Shown here in pieces: positions 18,751 through 28,873 of a stretch of DNA of 64,000 nt (position 1 is its first letter; each line of letters begins with the position of its first letter). The notes beneath the pieces were generated by a model, which was not told the origin of the DNA, searched no databases, and was given only the letters and a program-made list of their open reading frames with translations. Made by a program: the position numbers and the translations under genes. This DNA is from Candidatus Altimarinota bacterium (lineage in GTDB: Bacteria; Patescibacteriota; Gracilibacteria; UBA4473): contig JAHDHX010000003.1 of assembly GCA_020631075.1 (NCBI GenBank), forward strand, positions 1-64,000, given 5' to 3'.

Positions 18751-18897
18751 CTTTAAGGCCTAGCCAATGCAGTAAAGGCTTAAACAAATTCGAACGGATA
18801 CAATTGTAAGCAGATCTAAAAATGGTCAGTTGAATCAGGTGGGAAATAGTGGCTTATCGCCTAGCCTTTAAAGAATAAGGCAGGCTTAGTATTGATA

Positions 18898-20145
18898 ATG
18901 AAAAATCAAGAAAAACCGCTTCGCTACTGCCTCTATGCGCGCAAGTCTTCTGAATCTGAAGACAGACAATCGGCTAGTATAGACGCGCAAATATCAGAGT
19001 TGAAAAAACTGTCTGAAAAGCAGAATCTCAACATCGTTTATGTCATAGAGGAAAGCAAATCAGCCAAGTCTGTCGGAAAACGAGAAGGCTTTGAAAACCT
19101 TCTATACGGTGTGAGAGAAAAAGAATGGGATTCCATCCTCACATGGGCACCAGATCGACTGAGTCGTAATGCAGGGGATATGGGAAAGCTTATCGATATG
19201 ATGGACACTGGAAAGCTCAAAGAAATTCGAACCATCGATCAAGTGTTTGGTAATAAGCCAGATGAAAAATTCCTACTTATGATTCTCTGCTCTCAAGCAA
19301 AACTCGAAAATGACAACCGAGGAAAAAACGTGAAACGTGGAATGGCAGCCATGGCACGGAGTGGCAGAAAACCAGGCAAAACGCCGATAGGATATAAACT
19401 CTGGAGAGATCCCTACGATTTCACTGCGCCATCAAAAGTACAAGTAGATCCTGAAAGAGCAGCTCTGATTAAAGAAATGTTTAAAATGATTGGTGACCAT
19501 CAATGGTCTGCCAAAGATGCCTTTGATCATATCGTAGAGAAAGGTTTCACCAATCGAAAAGGGAAAGTACCAGCTTTAAGCACCATCTACATTCTCCTCA
19601 AAGAGCCATTCTATTATGGAGAATTTGAATACCCAAAAGGCTCAGGGAATTGGCACAAAGGAGTGCATAAGCCAATCATAAGCAAAGCACTCTATGAAAG
19701 AGTACAAACGGTGATGGATCAGAATAATACGAAGAAAGACATCGGTGGGCTCTCCTACTACTTCAAACGAATTCGATGTAATAGCTGTCACTCAACACTC
19801 GTGAGAACCAGTTCAATTAGGGGGAATAAGCGACACACGTATGTGAAATGCTACAAAGCTAGTTGTGGTAAATGCGATGAAAAGCCAATCCGAATTAAAG
19901 ACTTCTTTGATGGACTCGCTCAAGTATTAGTCAGTCGAGGATTGCATGAAAAAATCAAAAGACGGATGGAACGATTTCATAAACAACAGTCAGATTATTT
20001 CCTCACGCTTGATCCTGATTATGAATGTGGGACTGAAGTTCAATTCATCAACTATCTACTCATGTATGGGAACAGATTTGATCGATTCTTGCTGATGGAG
20101 AACCAAGATGGGATAGCGCTTTCTGGGAAAAGAATTATTCAATGA
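18898..20145 (+). CDS. large serine recombinase 2
   Basis: About 415 residues from the ATG at 18898; a TTG two codons earlier is possible. The architecture is the same as recombinase 1: RYCLYARKSSESEDRQSAS, APDRLSRNAGDMGKL, GRKPGKTPIGYKLWRDP, LKEPFYYGEFEYPKG, and a zinc ribbon with CNSCHS and CYKASCGKC. The two proteins are close paralogues throughout. The gene's stop codon overlaps by seven bases the 3' end of the convergent membrane-protein gene. It sits next to the att-like repeat A, as expected for the integrase of the tRNA-Trp island. Confidence 0.93.
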   Translation: MKNQEKPLRYCLYARKSSESEDRQSASIDAQISELKKLSEKQNLNIVYVIEESKSAKSVGKREGFENLLYGVREKEWDSILTWAPDRLSRNAGDMGKLIDMMDTGKLKEIRTIDQVFGNKPDEKFLLMILCSQAKLENDNRGKNVKRGMAAMARSGRKPGKTPIGYKLWRDPYDFTAPSKVQVDPERAALIKEMFKMIGDHQWSAKDAFDHIVEKGFTNRKGKVPALSTIYILLKEPFYYGEFEYPKGSGNWHKGVHKPIISKALYERVQTVMDQNNTKKDIGGLSYYFKRIRCNSCHSTLVRTSSIRGNKRHTYVKCYKASCGKCDEKPIRIKDFFDGLAQVLVSRGLHEKIKRRMERFHKQQSDYFLTLDPDYECGTEVQFINYLLMYGNRFDRFLLMENQDGIALSGKRIIQ

Positions 20146-20831
20146 ATTTTTGATGGTGGTACAAAGTAATTCAGGTACGCAATCATGCCCAGATAGGTAA
20201 ATATGAGGATTGGGATGTTGGTATTAAACCCAAGATCAAGAGGCGGAATTTCAAACCACTCTCTGAATGAAGTGGTTGAAATGCTCAGCATAAACAGAAT
20301 ATTAAAGGCAAAAAGTCCGATGATAGCTGTTTTGTTTTTACTAGTACGGATTACCCCATTTTGAGCTTCTTGCTTGAAGAAATACCACAGTGCAGCAATG
20401 GTGACTACTGCTTCGATTACGATCGCCAGCACAGGAGCAGAGGCATATAAACCAAGCGCAATATCATGAGACTCGGCTCCGAAAATGTGATGCGGGTGCC
20501 CTGAGAACAAATCAAGGATGAAGTGCGTCAGTACCAACCCAGCTCCGGCAAGACCAATTTTATTACTTTTGAACAAAAATTTCCCAACAAAGAAAATGAG
20601 AACCAGCCAAAATATTTGCGGTAATAAATCATGACTATAGAGCATATCGACGGTCATATTGCTCAACGTCGCATCAAATACGTCAGTTGGCTCTGTTGGC
20701 TCCAATCCCAAATAATGAAGTACAAACCAGGCTAAATCTTGGAGCTGCGAAGCTATCAAAAAGAAAAGAAGTGTTCCCTTTGGGAATTTTTGATGTGCGA
20801 CGAGCGCGGTTGCGTAATGCCCTGCAAGCAT
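20139..20831 (-). CDS. polytopic membrane protein, metal-dependent hydrolase-like
   Basis: 230 residues with about six membrane helices. Conserved polar residues sit as in the YdjM/DUF457 membrane metal-dependent hydrolase group: MLAGHYATALVAH at the start, SQLQDLAW, and THFILDLFSGHPHHIFG, giving a His/Asp set near the membrane. Last gene of the TetR-nitroreductase-Hsp31 operon, 5 bp after the preceding gene. Its end overlaps recombinase 2, so the C-terminus may have been reshaped by integration. Family assignment is moderate. Confidence 0.6.
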   Translation of the reverse strand: MLAGHYATALVAHQKFPKGTLLFFLIASQLQDLAWFVLHYLGLEPTEPTDVFDATLSNMTVDMLYSHDLLPQIFWLVLIFFVGKFLFKSNKIGLAGAGLVLTHFILDLFSGHPHHIFGAESHDIALGLYASAPVLAIVIEAVVTIAALWYFFKQEAQNGVIRTSKNKTAIIGLFAFNILFMLSISTTSFREWFEIPPLDLGFNTNIPILIFTYLGMIAYLNYFVPPSKIH

Positions 20832-20836
20832 TTTGT

Positions 20837-21697
20837 TTAGTTTAGTGATTTTAATAGAGTGTTCGCGGCCAGTTTCCCCAGTTCGTTTGAAGCCAAAGGG
20901 CTCGCGCCAGTAATCAATTTTCTATCAAGACAAACTGTTTTATCCGCCTTGGTGTTTGTCAGATTCACCCCCAAACTCTTTAATGTTTCACTTAGTCCTC
21001 TCGGCATTTTTCCTGGTAGATATCCAATCATCGGTGTGAAATTATCAACTGAATCAGGGAATACAGCCATGTCATATCCATCATACAAAAATGGCTGGTC
21101 GTTCAAGGTCGTGGCTAAAAATGCCCCCGGCCCATGGCACAGACTAATAGTAAACAAATCATTTTTGTGCGCCCATCGCAGAACCTTCCCAACGTTTTCG
21201 TCCTCTGGAATTCCGAGCATGGCTCCATGCCCCCCAGGCACAAACACCGCGGCATATGATTTAGCATCATCAAAAGAATCTGAAACAAAATCAGTAAGAT
21301 TTTTTGGTTCCTCAAATTGTGTTTTTAGCTCATCATACAAAGCCTTTACGTGCTTATCTTTCTCTGGAAACGCCCACATTTCAAATACGACGGGGTTGCC
21401 TGTAGGCGTGTAAATCTCAAAATCAAACCCAGCATTTTTCAGGTGCAACATGGGCAAAAGTGCTTCAATCGGATGATTCCCCGTAGAAAATATTTTCTCA
21501 TTTTTCATGGTCATATTCTTCTGTTCGGTGAAGATAATGAGTACATTTGACTTTCTTCCTGTGTATTTTTCATAGGCGATGTTTTCAAAGTCGGTCGTGG
21601 CCACGGTGCCCAAATTTAAGGCCAGCTTAGATGGTTTATAGGAACCGTCTGATTCTATTTGAGGAGCAATGCCGAGGATATTTTTGAGGAAGCTCAT
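20837..21697 (-). CDS. hchA: Hsp31/HchA-type DJ-1/PfpI protein (glyoxalase III / chaperone)
   Basis: 286 residues, the length of Hsp31. The nucleophile elbow is SLCHGPGAFL with catalytic Cys followed by His, and FVPGGHGAMLGIPED supplies the oxyanion region. The N-terminal extension (ALNLGTVATTDFENIAYEKY and STGNHPIEALLPMLHLKNAG) is typical of HchA rather than the shorter PfpI. It likely detoxifies methylglyoxal or repairs glycated protein. It is co-transcribed with a nitroreductase and a TetR regulator, which suggests an electrophile-stress operon. Confidence 0.88.
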   Translation of the reverse strand: MSFLKNILGIAPQIESDGSYKPSKLALNLGTVATTDFENIAYEKYTGRKSNVLIIFTEQKNMTMKNEKIFSTGNHPIEALLPMLHLKNAGFDFEIYTPTGNPVVFEMWAFPEKDKHVKALYDELKTQFEEPKNLTDFVSDSFDDAKSYAAVFVPGGHGAMLGIPEDENVGKVLRWAHKNDLFTISLCHGPGAFLATTLNDQPFLYDGYDMAVFPDSVDNFTPMIGYLPGKMPRGLSETLKSLGVNLTNTKADKTVCLDRKLITGASPLASNELGKLAANTLLKSLN

Positions 21698-21707
21698 GAT
21701 GTGTAGG

Positions 21708-22322
21708 TTATCGATTGTTAATTATGTTTTCAGCTCCAAATCGAAACTTTTGACGAGTTGGTTCTTCTGCTCGATAGCCAATTGGTAGGAGTACTGTAGG
21801 CGTAAAAATGTCGTCCAGTTGCAGGATTTCTTTAACTTCATGTGGGGCAAATCCGCCCATCGCACAGCTGTCTATTTTCAGCTCTGCACACGCCGCCATA
21901 GCAAACCCAAGGGCAATATGCGTCTGATTTTGCGCCCATAGTAAAATTTCTTCTGGAGATTTATTCGCCATGGCTCCATTCATCATATCTTCGTATCCTT
22001 CCATTTTTTCGCGCGCTTCTGGGTTCCCTCCGCTGGCTGTTTCAAAGAATTTATTGATTCGCGCCATTACATCCGTTCGAGCTGAAAACACCAGCAAATG
22101 CGAACATGTGCCGACTTGTGCTTGGTTCCATGATGATTTCTGGATTTTGTCCAATGTGGCCTGATCGGTAATGACATCAATGCGATATGGCTCAAGGCCA
22201 AACGAAGTCGGTGTCATCACAATAGCGTGAAGTATCTTTTCAAGGTCTGTGCCAGATACTTTTTTGTCTGTATCAAAGGATTTAGCGGCGAATCGCCAGT
22301 CGAGGTTTGCAAGGAAAGTCAT
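21708..22322 (-). CDS. nitroreductase-family NAD(P)H oxidoreductase
   Basis: 204 residues. MTPTSFGLEPYRIDVITDQ is the FMN-binding start of NfsB-like enzymes (S-x-x-N-x-Q-P region, here with FGLEPY), and GFAMAACAELKIDSCAMGGF with LLPIGYRAEEP is the conserved second half. FMN-dependent two-electron reduction of quinones or nitro compounds is expected. It lies 10 bp before hchA and 26 bp after the TetR gene in one operon. Confidence 0.88.
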   Translation of the reverse strand: MTFLANLDWRFAAKSFDTDKKVSGTDLEKILHAIVMTPTSFGLEPYRIDVITDQATLDKIQKSSWNQAQVGTCSHLLVFSARTDVMARINKFFETASGGNPEAREKMEGYEDMMNGAMANKSPEEILLWAQNQTHIALGFAMAACAELKIDSCAMGGFAPHEVKEILQLDDIFTPTVLLPIGYRAEEPTRQKFRFGAENIINNR

Positions 22323-22348
22323 GGTGAAATGGGTAAGAAATTATGTGA

Positions 22349-22900
22349 TTATGTGTCCAAATGCTTCATCATTTGGTGAAGCATTTCGAGGTTTGCAACA
22401 AGTATTATCGGATCTTTTTGCGCTTTCGCTAGCAGCAAAGCTCCTTGTAGTTGCGCCAGAAAAAACGTAGCCAAATGCTTATGACTTTGGGCTTTTGGTA
22501 GAATTCTCCGAAAGGTAGAAATCAGTTCCTCTTCCCAGTCTTGCAGCAACATGCAGCATTTTTTCTGTAATTCCTTATCAAGACCAGATGACTCTTGTGA
22601 CACGGTACCCAAGAGGCATGAAGTAGTCTTTTGTGATTTTGCTATAGCGATGCATTCATGAAAGAAATCATCTATATTGGACGCAGCATAAATAGAAGCG
22701 TAAGCCTTACTTCTTTGCGATGCGTTCGCTTCCAATGCAGCCACAATAAGCTCTTTCTTCGTCGGAAAATAGTAGGTCACATGCCCTTTTGATACCCCGA
22801 ATTTAGTTGCAACATCACTAATTGTGATGCCATTACAGCCTTTGACTTGTATCAACTCCTGCGCCGTTGCGAGTATTTTTTGTTTGGTCTCTTTGGACAT
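22349..22900 (-). CDS. TetR-family transcriptional regulator
   Basis: 183 residues. The N-terminal helix-turn-helix is clear: KQKILATAQELIQVKGCNGI then ISDVATKFGVSKGHVTYYFP, followed by TKKELIVAALE. The C-terminal ligand domain resembles the YxaF/LmrA type, with Cys residues (TTSCLLG, KKCCMLL) that might sense electrophiles. First gene of the operon and probably its repressor. Confidence 0.92.
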   Translation of the reverse strand: MSKETKQKILATAQELIQVKGCNGITISDVATKFGVSKGHVTYYFPTKKELIVAALEANASQRSKAYASIYAASNIDDFFHECIAIAKSQKTTSCLLGTVSQESSGLDKELQKKCCMLLQDWEEELISTFRRILPKAQSHKHLATFFLAQLQGALLLAKAQKDPIILVANLEMLHQMMKHLDT

Positions 22901-22939
22901 TCGTACAAATATTAAAGGGAATTAGTACAAATGTACAAT
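22901..22939 (-). promoter_or_regulatory. putative TetR operator
   Basis: Directly upstream of the TetR gene, GTACAAAT occurs twice, at 22903-22910 and within the near-palindrome TTAGTACAAATGTACAA at 22922-22938. Paired GTAC half-sites of this kind are common TetR operators. The position suggests autoregulation of the stress operon. Confidence 0.45.
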
Positions 22940-23073
22940 CTTTATCTTGTTTTTAATAAACCACTAATTGACAGCTCAAATAAGTATTTAGAACAATGGA
23001 ATTTCATTCCTGTTGCGTATATGAAATCGCTTATTTAAGGCCTTGCAGCGATGTTCAAGTGACACAAGATAGA

Positions 23074-23235
23074 AAGGGTAATGGGTCTAGTACCCTCTAA
23101 ATGCCTTATTTAAGGCAATAAAAGGCTATTATGGGGTTCGATTCCCATTGGGGTTGGTAGACACGAATACACTAAAAAACCGCTCTAGGGGCGGCTTGCG
23201 GGCATTTTGGCAGGCGCAGTAGGAATCGAACCCAC
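23074..23235. repeat. att-like repeat copy B abutting tRNA-Trp
   Basis: Counterpart of the repeat at 18600-18750. It contains AATGGGTCTAGTAC (23080-23093), a hairpin TGCCTTA-TT-TAAGGCA (23102-23117), AAAGGCT, a T-arm-like GGGTTCGATTCCC (23134-23146), and the intact 3' end of tRNA-Trp. Spacing between shared blocks is 117 bp in copy A and 128 bp here. The rest of the 307-bp gap before the tRNA holds no gene. Confidence 0.55.
23170..23195 (-). terminator. intrinsic terminator of tRNA-Trp
   Basis: Read on the minus strand, a CCGC...GCGG stem is followed by six T residues, 13 bp after the tRNA 3' end. Confidence 0.6.
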
Positions 23236-23281
23236 ACCAAGGGCTTTGGAGACCCTTGTACTACCATTATACTATGCGCCT
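23208..23281 (-). tRNA. tRNA-Trp (anticodon CCA)
   Basis: 74 nt including an encoded CCA. Acceptor AGGCGCA/TGCGCCT, D-arm with AATGGTAGTAC, anticodon loop CTCCAAA between GGGT and GCCC, and T-loop GGTTCGATTCC. The 3' end faces the low-GC arm to its left, and an imperfect copy of that end lies at 18723-18749. Confidence 0.95.
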
Positions 23282-23384
23282 GTGTGTGCGAAACAGCTGC
23301 GAGAGCCTAAAAAACTTACTGCCTAAAGTCAAAATGAGTGTGAGATTTTGACCGTGCCCTGACACTGCGTATCTTGGCCAGCGA

Positions 23385-24842
23385 ATGGAATTCCAAGTCA
23401 AACGCATCGGTGAAGAGACCCCCCGCACGCCCTGGGGGTGGCTGGTGCGTTGGATGGGGCGAGGCAAAGCCCTGCTGGTGGCGGGGATCCTCCTGCTGGT
23501 GGTGGGGGTGGCCACGGCCCAGGTGGTGGTGACGCGCGTGCTGCCTGACGCGGGGGGGGTGCTGCCGACGCGGAGTTTTTGGAGTAATCCGCTGGAGCAC
23601 ACGGCGGACGGGGTGACGAATCTCCTCATCCTTGGGAATGCGGGCTGGGGGGAGGAGGGGGCCCTGCTGACGGACTCCATCATTGTGGCGTCGATAGACC
23701 CCAAGGTGCCCAGTGTGACCATGCTGAGCCTGCCGCGTGACCTGTGGATGGCGGAGAGCCCGCTGGGGGCGTGGAAGCTCAATAGTATCTTTAGCCGAGG
23801 GTACAGCCGCTATGGCGAAGACCGCGGGCTGGAGATAGTAAAAGAGACGGTGGGCGGGTACCTCGGGACGGAGGTGCACTACGCGGCGATGGTGAATTTT
23901 GACCTCTTCACTGAGATGATCGACGAGCTGGGTGGGGTGGATATATACGTCACGCAGGATATATATGACACGCAGTATCCCGCGGCCAATTACCAGTACC
24001 AGACGTTTTATGTCCAGCGGGGGCAGCAAACGATGGACGGTGACACGGCGCTGAAATATGCGCGGTCACGGCAGACGACGTCTGACTTTGACCGTGCCCG
24101 ACGGCAGCAGGACCTCATTAAAGCCATTAAGGCCAAGGCGGAAGCGCTGGGGATCTTGGGCAATGCGGCGAAGCTCAAGAATTATTATGGGTTGTACCGT
24201 GAGAATGTGACGTCTGACCTGACGATGTTTGAGATCAGCAATCTGGCCAAGCTGGCCCTGCGGATCGACCGTGAGCAGATCAACCACCTCGTGCTGTCGA
24301 ACAACGTGGCCGACCCTGGGGGCATCCTCTGGACGCCTGACCCAGGGTGGTATGGGGGGCAGTTTGTGCTGGCGGCGGTGTCAGACGACCAGCTGGCGGA
24401 CTTAGTCAACCTGCAGCTGGGGCACCCGCAGGTGACGCTCGAAAAGGCGCAGGTGACGGTGCTCAATGCTTCTGACCGTGAGGGCGTGGCGCGGCGCAAT
24501 GCGAATTACCTGAACCAGATCGGGATACGGATAGACGAGGTCGACAGCTGGCCGCAGCAGCTGCCCGCCCCAGAGGGGATAGGAATATGGGTCAAGGACA
24601 GTGAACTGTATGGGGAAACGGCGGCGTATCTGGCGGAACTGTATGACGGTGAAGTAATAGAAAAAGCCGACTGGGGGGACCTCAACACCCAAACCAAAGA
24701 CCAGCAAGGCAACACCGTCAACACGCCACTGGCGCAATACAGTGATTTGATTTTAGTGCTCAACCCGCTCAAAAACACGACCACGAAGTCGGCCCCCGCC
24801 AAAACCGCCCCCAAAAGGGTGGCTCCGTCTGCGTCTGACTAA
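23385..24842 (+). CDS. LytR-CpsA-Psr (LCP) family wall-polymer ligase
   Basis: 485 residues. A membrane anchor lies at residues 28-50 (ALLVAGILLLVVGVAT). The LCP domain follows: TDSIIVASIDPKVPSVTMLS, the LPRDLW motif, FDLFTEMIDELGGVDIYV, and the MDGDTALKYARSRQTTSDFD motif with conserved Arg and Asp residues that bind pyrophosphate. A LytR_C domain occupies about 355-445 (VTVLNASDREGVARRNANYL). These enzymes attach polymers from polyprenyl phosphate to the wall. This is the first gene of the GC-rich core. The Thr/Lys/Pro-rich tail is probably disordered. Confidence 0.93.
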   Translation: MEFQVKRIGEETPRTPWGWLVRWMGRGKALLVAGILLLVVGVATAQVVVTRVLPDAGGVLPTRSFWSNPLEHTADGVTNLLILGNAGWGEEGALLTDSIIVASIDPKVPSVTMLSLPRDLWMAESPLGAWKLNSIFSRGYSRYGEDRGLEIVKETVGGYLGTEVHYAAMVNFDLFTEMIDELGGVDIYVTQDIYDTQYPAANYQYQTFYVQRGQQTMDGDTALKYARSRQTTSDFDRARRQQDLIKAIKAKAEALGILGNAAKLKNYYGLYRENVTSDLTMFEISNLAKLALRIDREQINHLVLSNNVADPGGILWTPDPGWYGGQFVLAAVSDDQLADLVNLQLGHPQVTLEKAQVTVLNASDREGVARRNANYLNQIGIRIDEVDSWPQQLPAPEGIGIWVKDSELYGETAAYLAELYDGEVIEKADWGDLNTQTKDQQGNTVNTPLAQYSDLILVLNPLKNTTTKSAPAKTAPKRVAPSASD

Positions 24843-24941
24843 TAACATGGCGGTTCCCACGGTTGCCGAAAGGTGCCCGAGTGAGCCTGCTGATGATTGA
24901 CCCACGTTTGCTCTGCAATTTCCTCGCCTTGCTTCCTGCCC

Positions 24942-25820
24942 ATGGCCCTCCACGAATTCACCCGCCAAACACACTACGGTGACCCCGCTGCCCCCACCCA
25001 CTGGGCGCTGATGTCACCCCACGGCGAACGCTGTGACTTATTTTTTGAGGTGTATCCGCACCTGCGTGAGCACCTGCGGATGACGGACGACCAGCTAGCG
25101 ACGTATGACCAGATCGAGTTTGACTTCGCTGCGACGTCGCTGGCCCACAGCATTGCGCAGCAAGTGGTGGAAATCGCGCCAGTGCGCGTCACCGTGCATG
25201 AAATCCTCCTCCCGCGGGGGTTTGTGGACGCCAACCGCATCCCTGAGTATGCCATTCGGCGGGTGTTTCCGCATGACATCCCCGAAGGTGACCGCCAACT
25301 GATGTATGACTTGCATCGGGTCAACGCCCTCGAAGGCATGGAAAAACTGCTGCGGGGGGCGGATTACTTCCTCAACGTGCACACGATGGCGGACTGCAAT
25401 CGGCTGTACCCTGTGATGGAAACCCCTGAGGTGGAAGATTATATCTTGAGCTACAACGACCCAGCGTTGCAGATACGCTCGCCGAAGCGGCAGTTTCAGT
25501 TTGTGTGTGGGAACCCGCTGAAGGAGTACGGTGATCGCTTACTGATGAAGTGCTTTGAGACGGTCTTTAAGCGTGAAGGGTACCGTTTTGAATATAATAA
25601 TCCGTACCAAGTGACACCGCACGTCACCCTGAAGCAATACTTTGACTGGAGCAATGGAACGAGCTTCGACGTGCCGAAGTCGCACCTGGCGACGGATGAG
25701 AATGAGATCATCCTGACGCGGCTGGAGGAAAGCCCCAGTCGGATCAGGCGGATCGGGAAGATGTTTGCCGATGTGTGTCGGCTGCGCACGGCGATGTGCA
25801 ATGAACAGGGGCAATGCTAG
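24942..25820 (+). CDS. N-formylglutamate amidohydrolase-like protein
   Basis: About 292 residues from the ATG at 24942; an ATG at 24897 would add 15 atypical residues. The pattern LPRGFVDANRIP is close to the 'vDlNR' motif, and MYDLHRVNALEGMEKLL followed by DYFLNVHTMADCN matches the 'Y.pYH..l...l' and 'iDlHSm' blocks of the N-formylglutamate amidohydrolase fold, a zinc carboxypeptidase-related hydrolase. A canonical first zinc His motif is less clear (THWALMSPHGERCD is a candidate). Histidine-degradation context is absent, so the substrate is open. Confidence 0.5.
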   Translation: MALHEFTRQTHYGDPAAPTHWALMSPHGERCDLFFEVYPHLREHLRMTDDQLATYDQIEFDFAATSLAHSIAQQVVEIAPVRVTVHEILLPRGFVDANRIPEYAIRRVFPHDIPEGDRQLMYDLHRVNALEGMEKLLRGADYFLNVHTMADCNRLYPVMETPEVEDYILSYNDPALQIRSPKRQFQFVCGNPLKEYGDRLLMKCFETVFKREGYRFEYNNPYQVTPHVTLKQYFDWSNGTSFDVPKSHLATDENEIILTRLEESPSRIRRIGKMFADVCRLRTAMCNEQGQC

Positions 25821-25876
25821 AGAGCAATGCTGAGTGAAGATTGACACAGGAAAACCTGCGTGATAAAAGAGGAGTG

Positions 25877-26365
25877 ATGAAGAAATCTGTCCAAGCGATG
25901 ATCGGGGCGGGGCTGCTGGCCACGGGGTACGGCGTGGGGCAAGTGGGTGGGGCACCGAGTGACCCCACACCCACCAGTGACGCAGACCTGACCGCCACCG
26001 TGGTCGAGGCCCCAGCACCGAAATGTGAGCCGCCCGTGACCATTGTGGAGCTGAAAGAGCTGATCGGGGATGAACTGCTGCTGGAAATCAGTGGGCCGAC
26101 CCGAGTGGTGTGGCCCGAAAACCAGATGGTCGAAGGGGAGGGGGAGCACCTCGTGCCCATGGGGCAGGTGCTGACGGCCAACGACAAGCCATTTTTGCAG
26201 TTTCCCTATGCGGGGAATGAGAAGACCAACAAATTCTACAATGCTGATAGCTACTCCGCGCGGGGCACGGCGGTCGAGCATCGGCGGTTTTTTGAGAGTT
26301 TTGCCGCGGCGGAAGCAGCGGGGTTTGTGCCTGCGAAGTCAACCAAGCGTGAAGGCGAGCAGTAG
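25877..26365 (+). CDS. exported protein with cysteine-less Ada-type domain
   Basis: About 162 residues from the second ATG (25877), which starts a hydrophobic leader (MKKSVQAMIGAGLLATGYGV). A Pro/Thr-rich linker follows, then a small domain, then a C-terminus NKFYNADSYSARGTAVEHRR with FFESFAAAEAAGFVPAKS. That end matches the Ada zinc-binding fold used in secreted nucleases ('F/Y-H-..C......F.S..EA.aaGyrPCk.C'), but the cysteines are replaced by Ser, Ala and Thr. It probably cannot bind zinc. Function unknown. Confidence 0.55.
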   Translation: MKKSVQAMIGAGLLATGYGVGQVGGAPSDPTPTSDADLTATVVEAPAPKCEPPVTIVELKELIGDELLLEISGPTRVVWPENQMVEGEGEHLVPMGQVLTANDKPFLQFPYAGNEKTNKFYNADSYSARGTAVEHRRFFESFAAAEAAGFVPAKSTKREGEQ

Positions 26366-26372
26366 GAGAACG

Positions 26373-27367
26373 TCACCCGCCTGCCTCCAGCGTGACAGAG
26401 CGGTCGTAGGCCGCGAGGGCCGCGGCGTGCATGACGGCCCTGACGGCGGTGTGCCGCTCGGACAATGAGCGGCTGAGCGCCCCCCCCGCGGGGGATTCGG
26501 TCGCGTCGGGCCCCAGCCCCAGCACCCCGAGTGCGGCCTGCGTAGTGCCGTTGGGTGACATGACCGACCGCCAACAATGCTCGAAGCCGTTTTGGGGGTG
26601 CTTGGTCAAGTGGGTGGTGGCGTAGGCGGCGGCACCTGCGCGCACCTGCGCGATGAGGGGGCGAAGGTCGTCCGTGGCGTAGCCCCAGTGCGTGCCGAGC
26701 TGCAAGAGGGCGTGGTCAATGGCGTCGTAGAGGGAAGAGGTCTGGGGCTGCTGCAAGGCGTACAACTGCGACTCTGGACTCCCTTCACCCCGAGCCAACA
26801 GGCGGTCCGCCAGGGCGAAGTAGTAGGCGGGGGCCGAGCCCGAGAGGGCGATGACGTGGTGGAGCTGTGGCTCGGTGTCGAGCCACCACGCGCGGGTGCC
26901 TGCCGTCAGCAGCTGGGTGAGCAGCGGGTCAGCCACAGGGCCCCCCGCGGTGACCAGCCCCGTCACGCCCAGGCCCGCCCGCTGGCCGAGATTCGGCATG
27001 GTGCGGATGATCTGGCGGACGGGGAGGCGGGGTTGCATCTCACGCAAACTAATGCCGGCCATGAGGCTGATGACGGTGGCGTGGGGGTTGACCGCGGGCC
27101 AGGTGCGGCGGCGGAAGACCTGCGGTTTGACGGCCAACACGATGATGTCCGCCGCGAAAGCCGTGGCGGCGTCGGGGCAGAGTGGCACGCCCGGGTAGAG
27201 CAGCTGGTGCTGGGCGACGCGCTCGGTGTAGGCCGCGGCGGAGGGGTACTGCGCGGGGTCGCGCAGGCGGACGCTGAAGTGACACTGGGTGGCGAGACCT
27301 GCGTCAAGCCAGCTGAGCAGCACGGCGCCGCCCATGTTGCCGCAACCGATCATGGTGACGGTGGGGG

Positions 27368-27371
<4 letters not shown>
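26373..27371 (-). CDS. proC: pyrroline-5-carboxylate reductase
   Basis: 332 residues, longer than the usual ~270. The N-terminal NAD(P)-binding motif is MIGCGNMGGAVLLSW; IIVLAVKPQV and ISLMAGISLREMQ are family blocks. IIRTMPNLGQRAGLGVTGL precedes the catalytic domain, where ALSGSAPAYYFALADRLLAR and NGTTQAALGVL correspond to the substrate-binding helices. It makes proline from pyrroline-5-carboxylate. It overlaps fumC by four bases and is co-transcribed with it. Insertions in the C-terminal half account for the extra length. Confidence 0.88.
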
Positions 27372-28750
<1,379 letters not shown>

Positions 28751-28807
28751 CGGGGGGAGTATACTTCGAGGAGCGAGGAAAGGAAACACGGGGAAACCCA
28801 AACGGAA

Positions 28808-28845
28808 AAACCCGCCCTGCGGGGGGCAGGGCGGGGTCTTTTTTC
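28808..28845. terminator. bidirectional intrinsic terminator
   Basis: A strong GC stem (CCCGCCCTGC / GCAGGGCGGG) has T-runs on both sides: TCTTTTTT on the plus strand and TTTTT on the minus strand. It probably ends the dioxygenase transcript before fumC begins. Confidence 0.8.
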
Positions 28846-28873
28846 CGCACTAGGGTGAGTGAAATGAGCCTCG

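Noticed and set aside
18727-18800. Possible second tRNA-Trp
   Set aside because: Only the T-arm and acceptor end resemble tRNA-Trp; the T-loop is altered and no 5' half is present.
23080-23160. Possible extra tRNA on the plus strand (T-arm-like GGGTTCGATTCCC)
   Set aside because: No matching 5' acceptor or anticodon arm could be found; better explained as part of the repeated att-like block.
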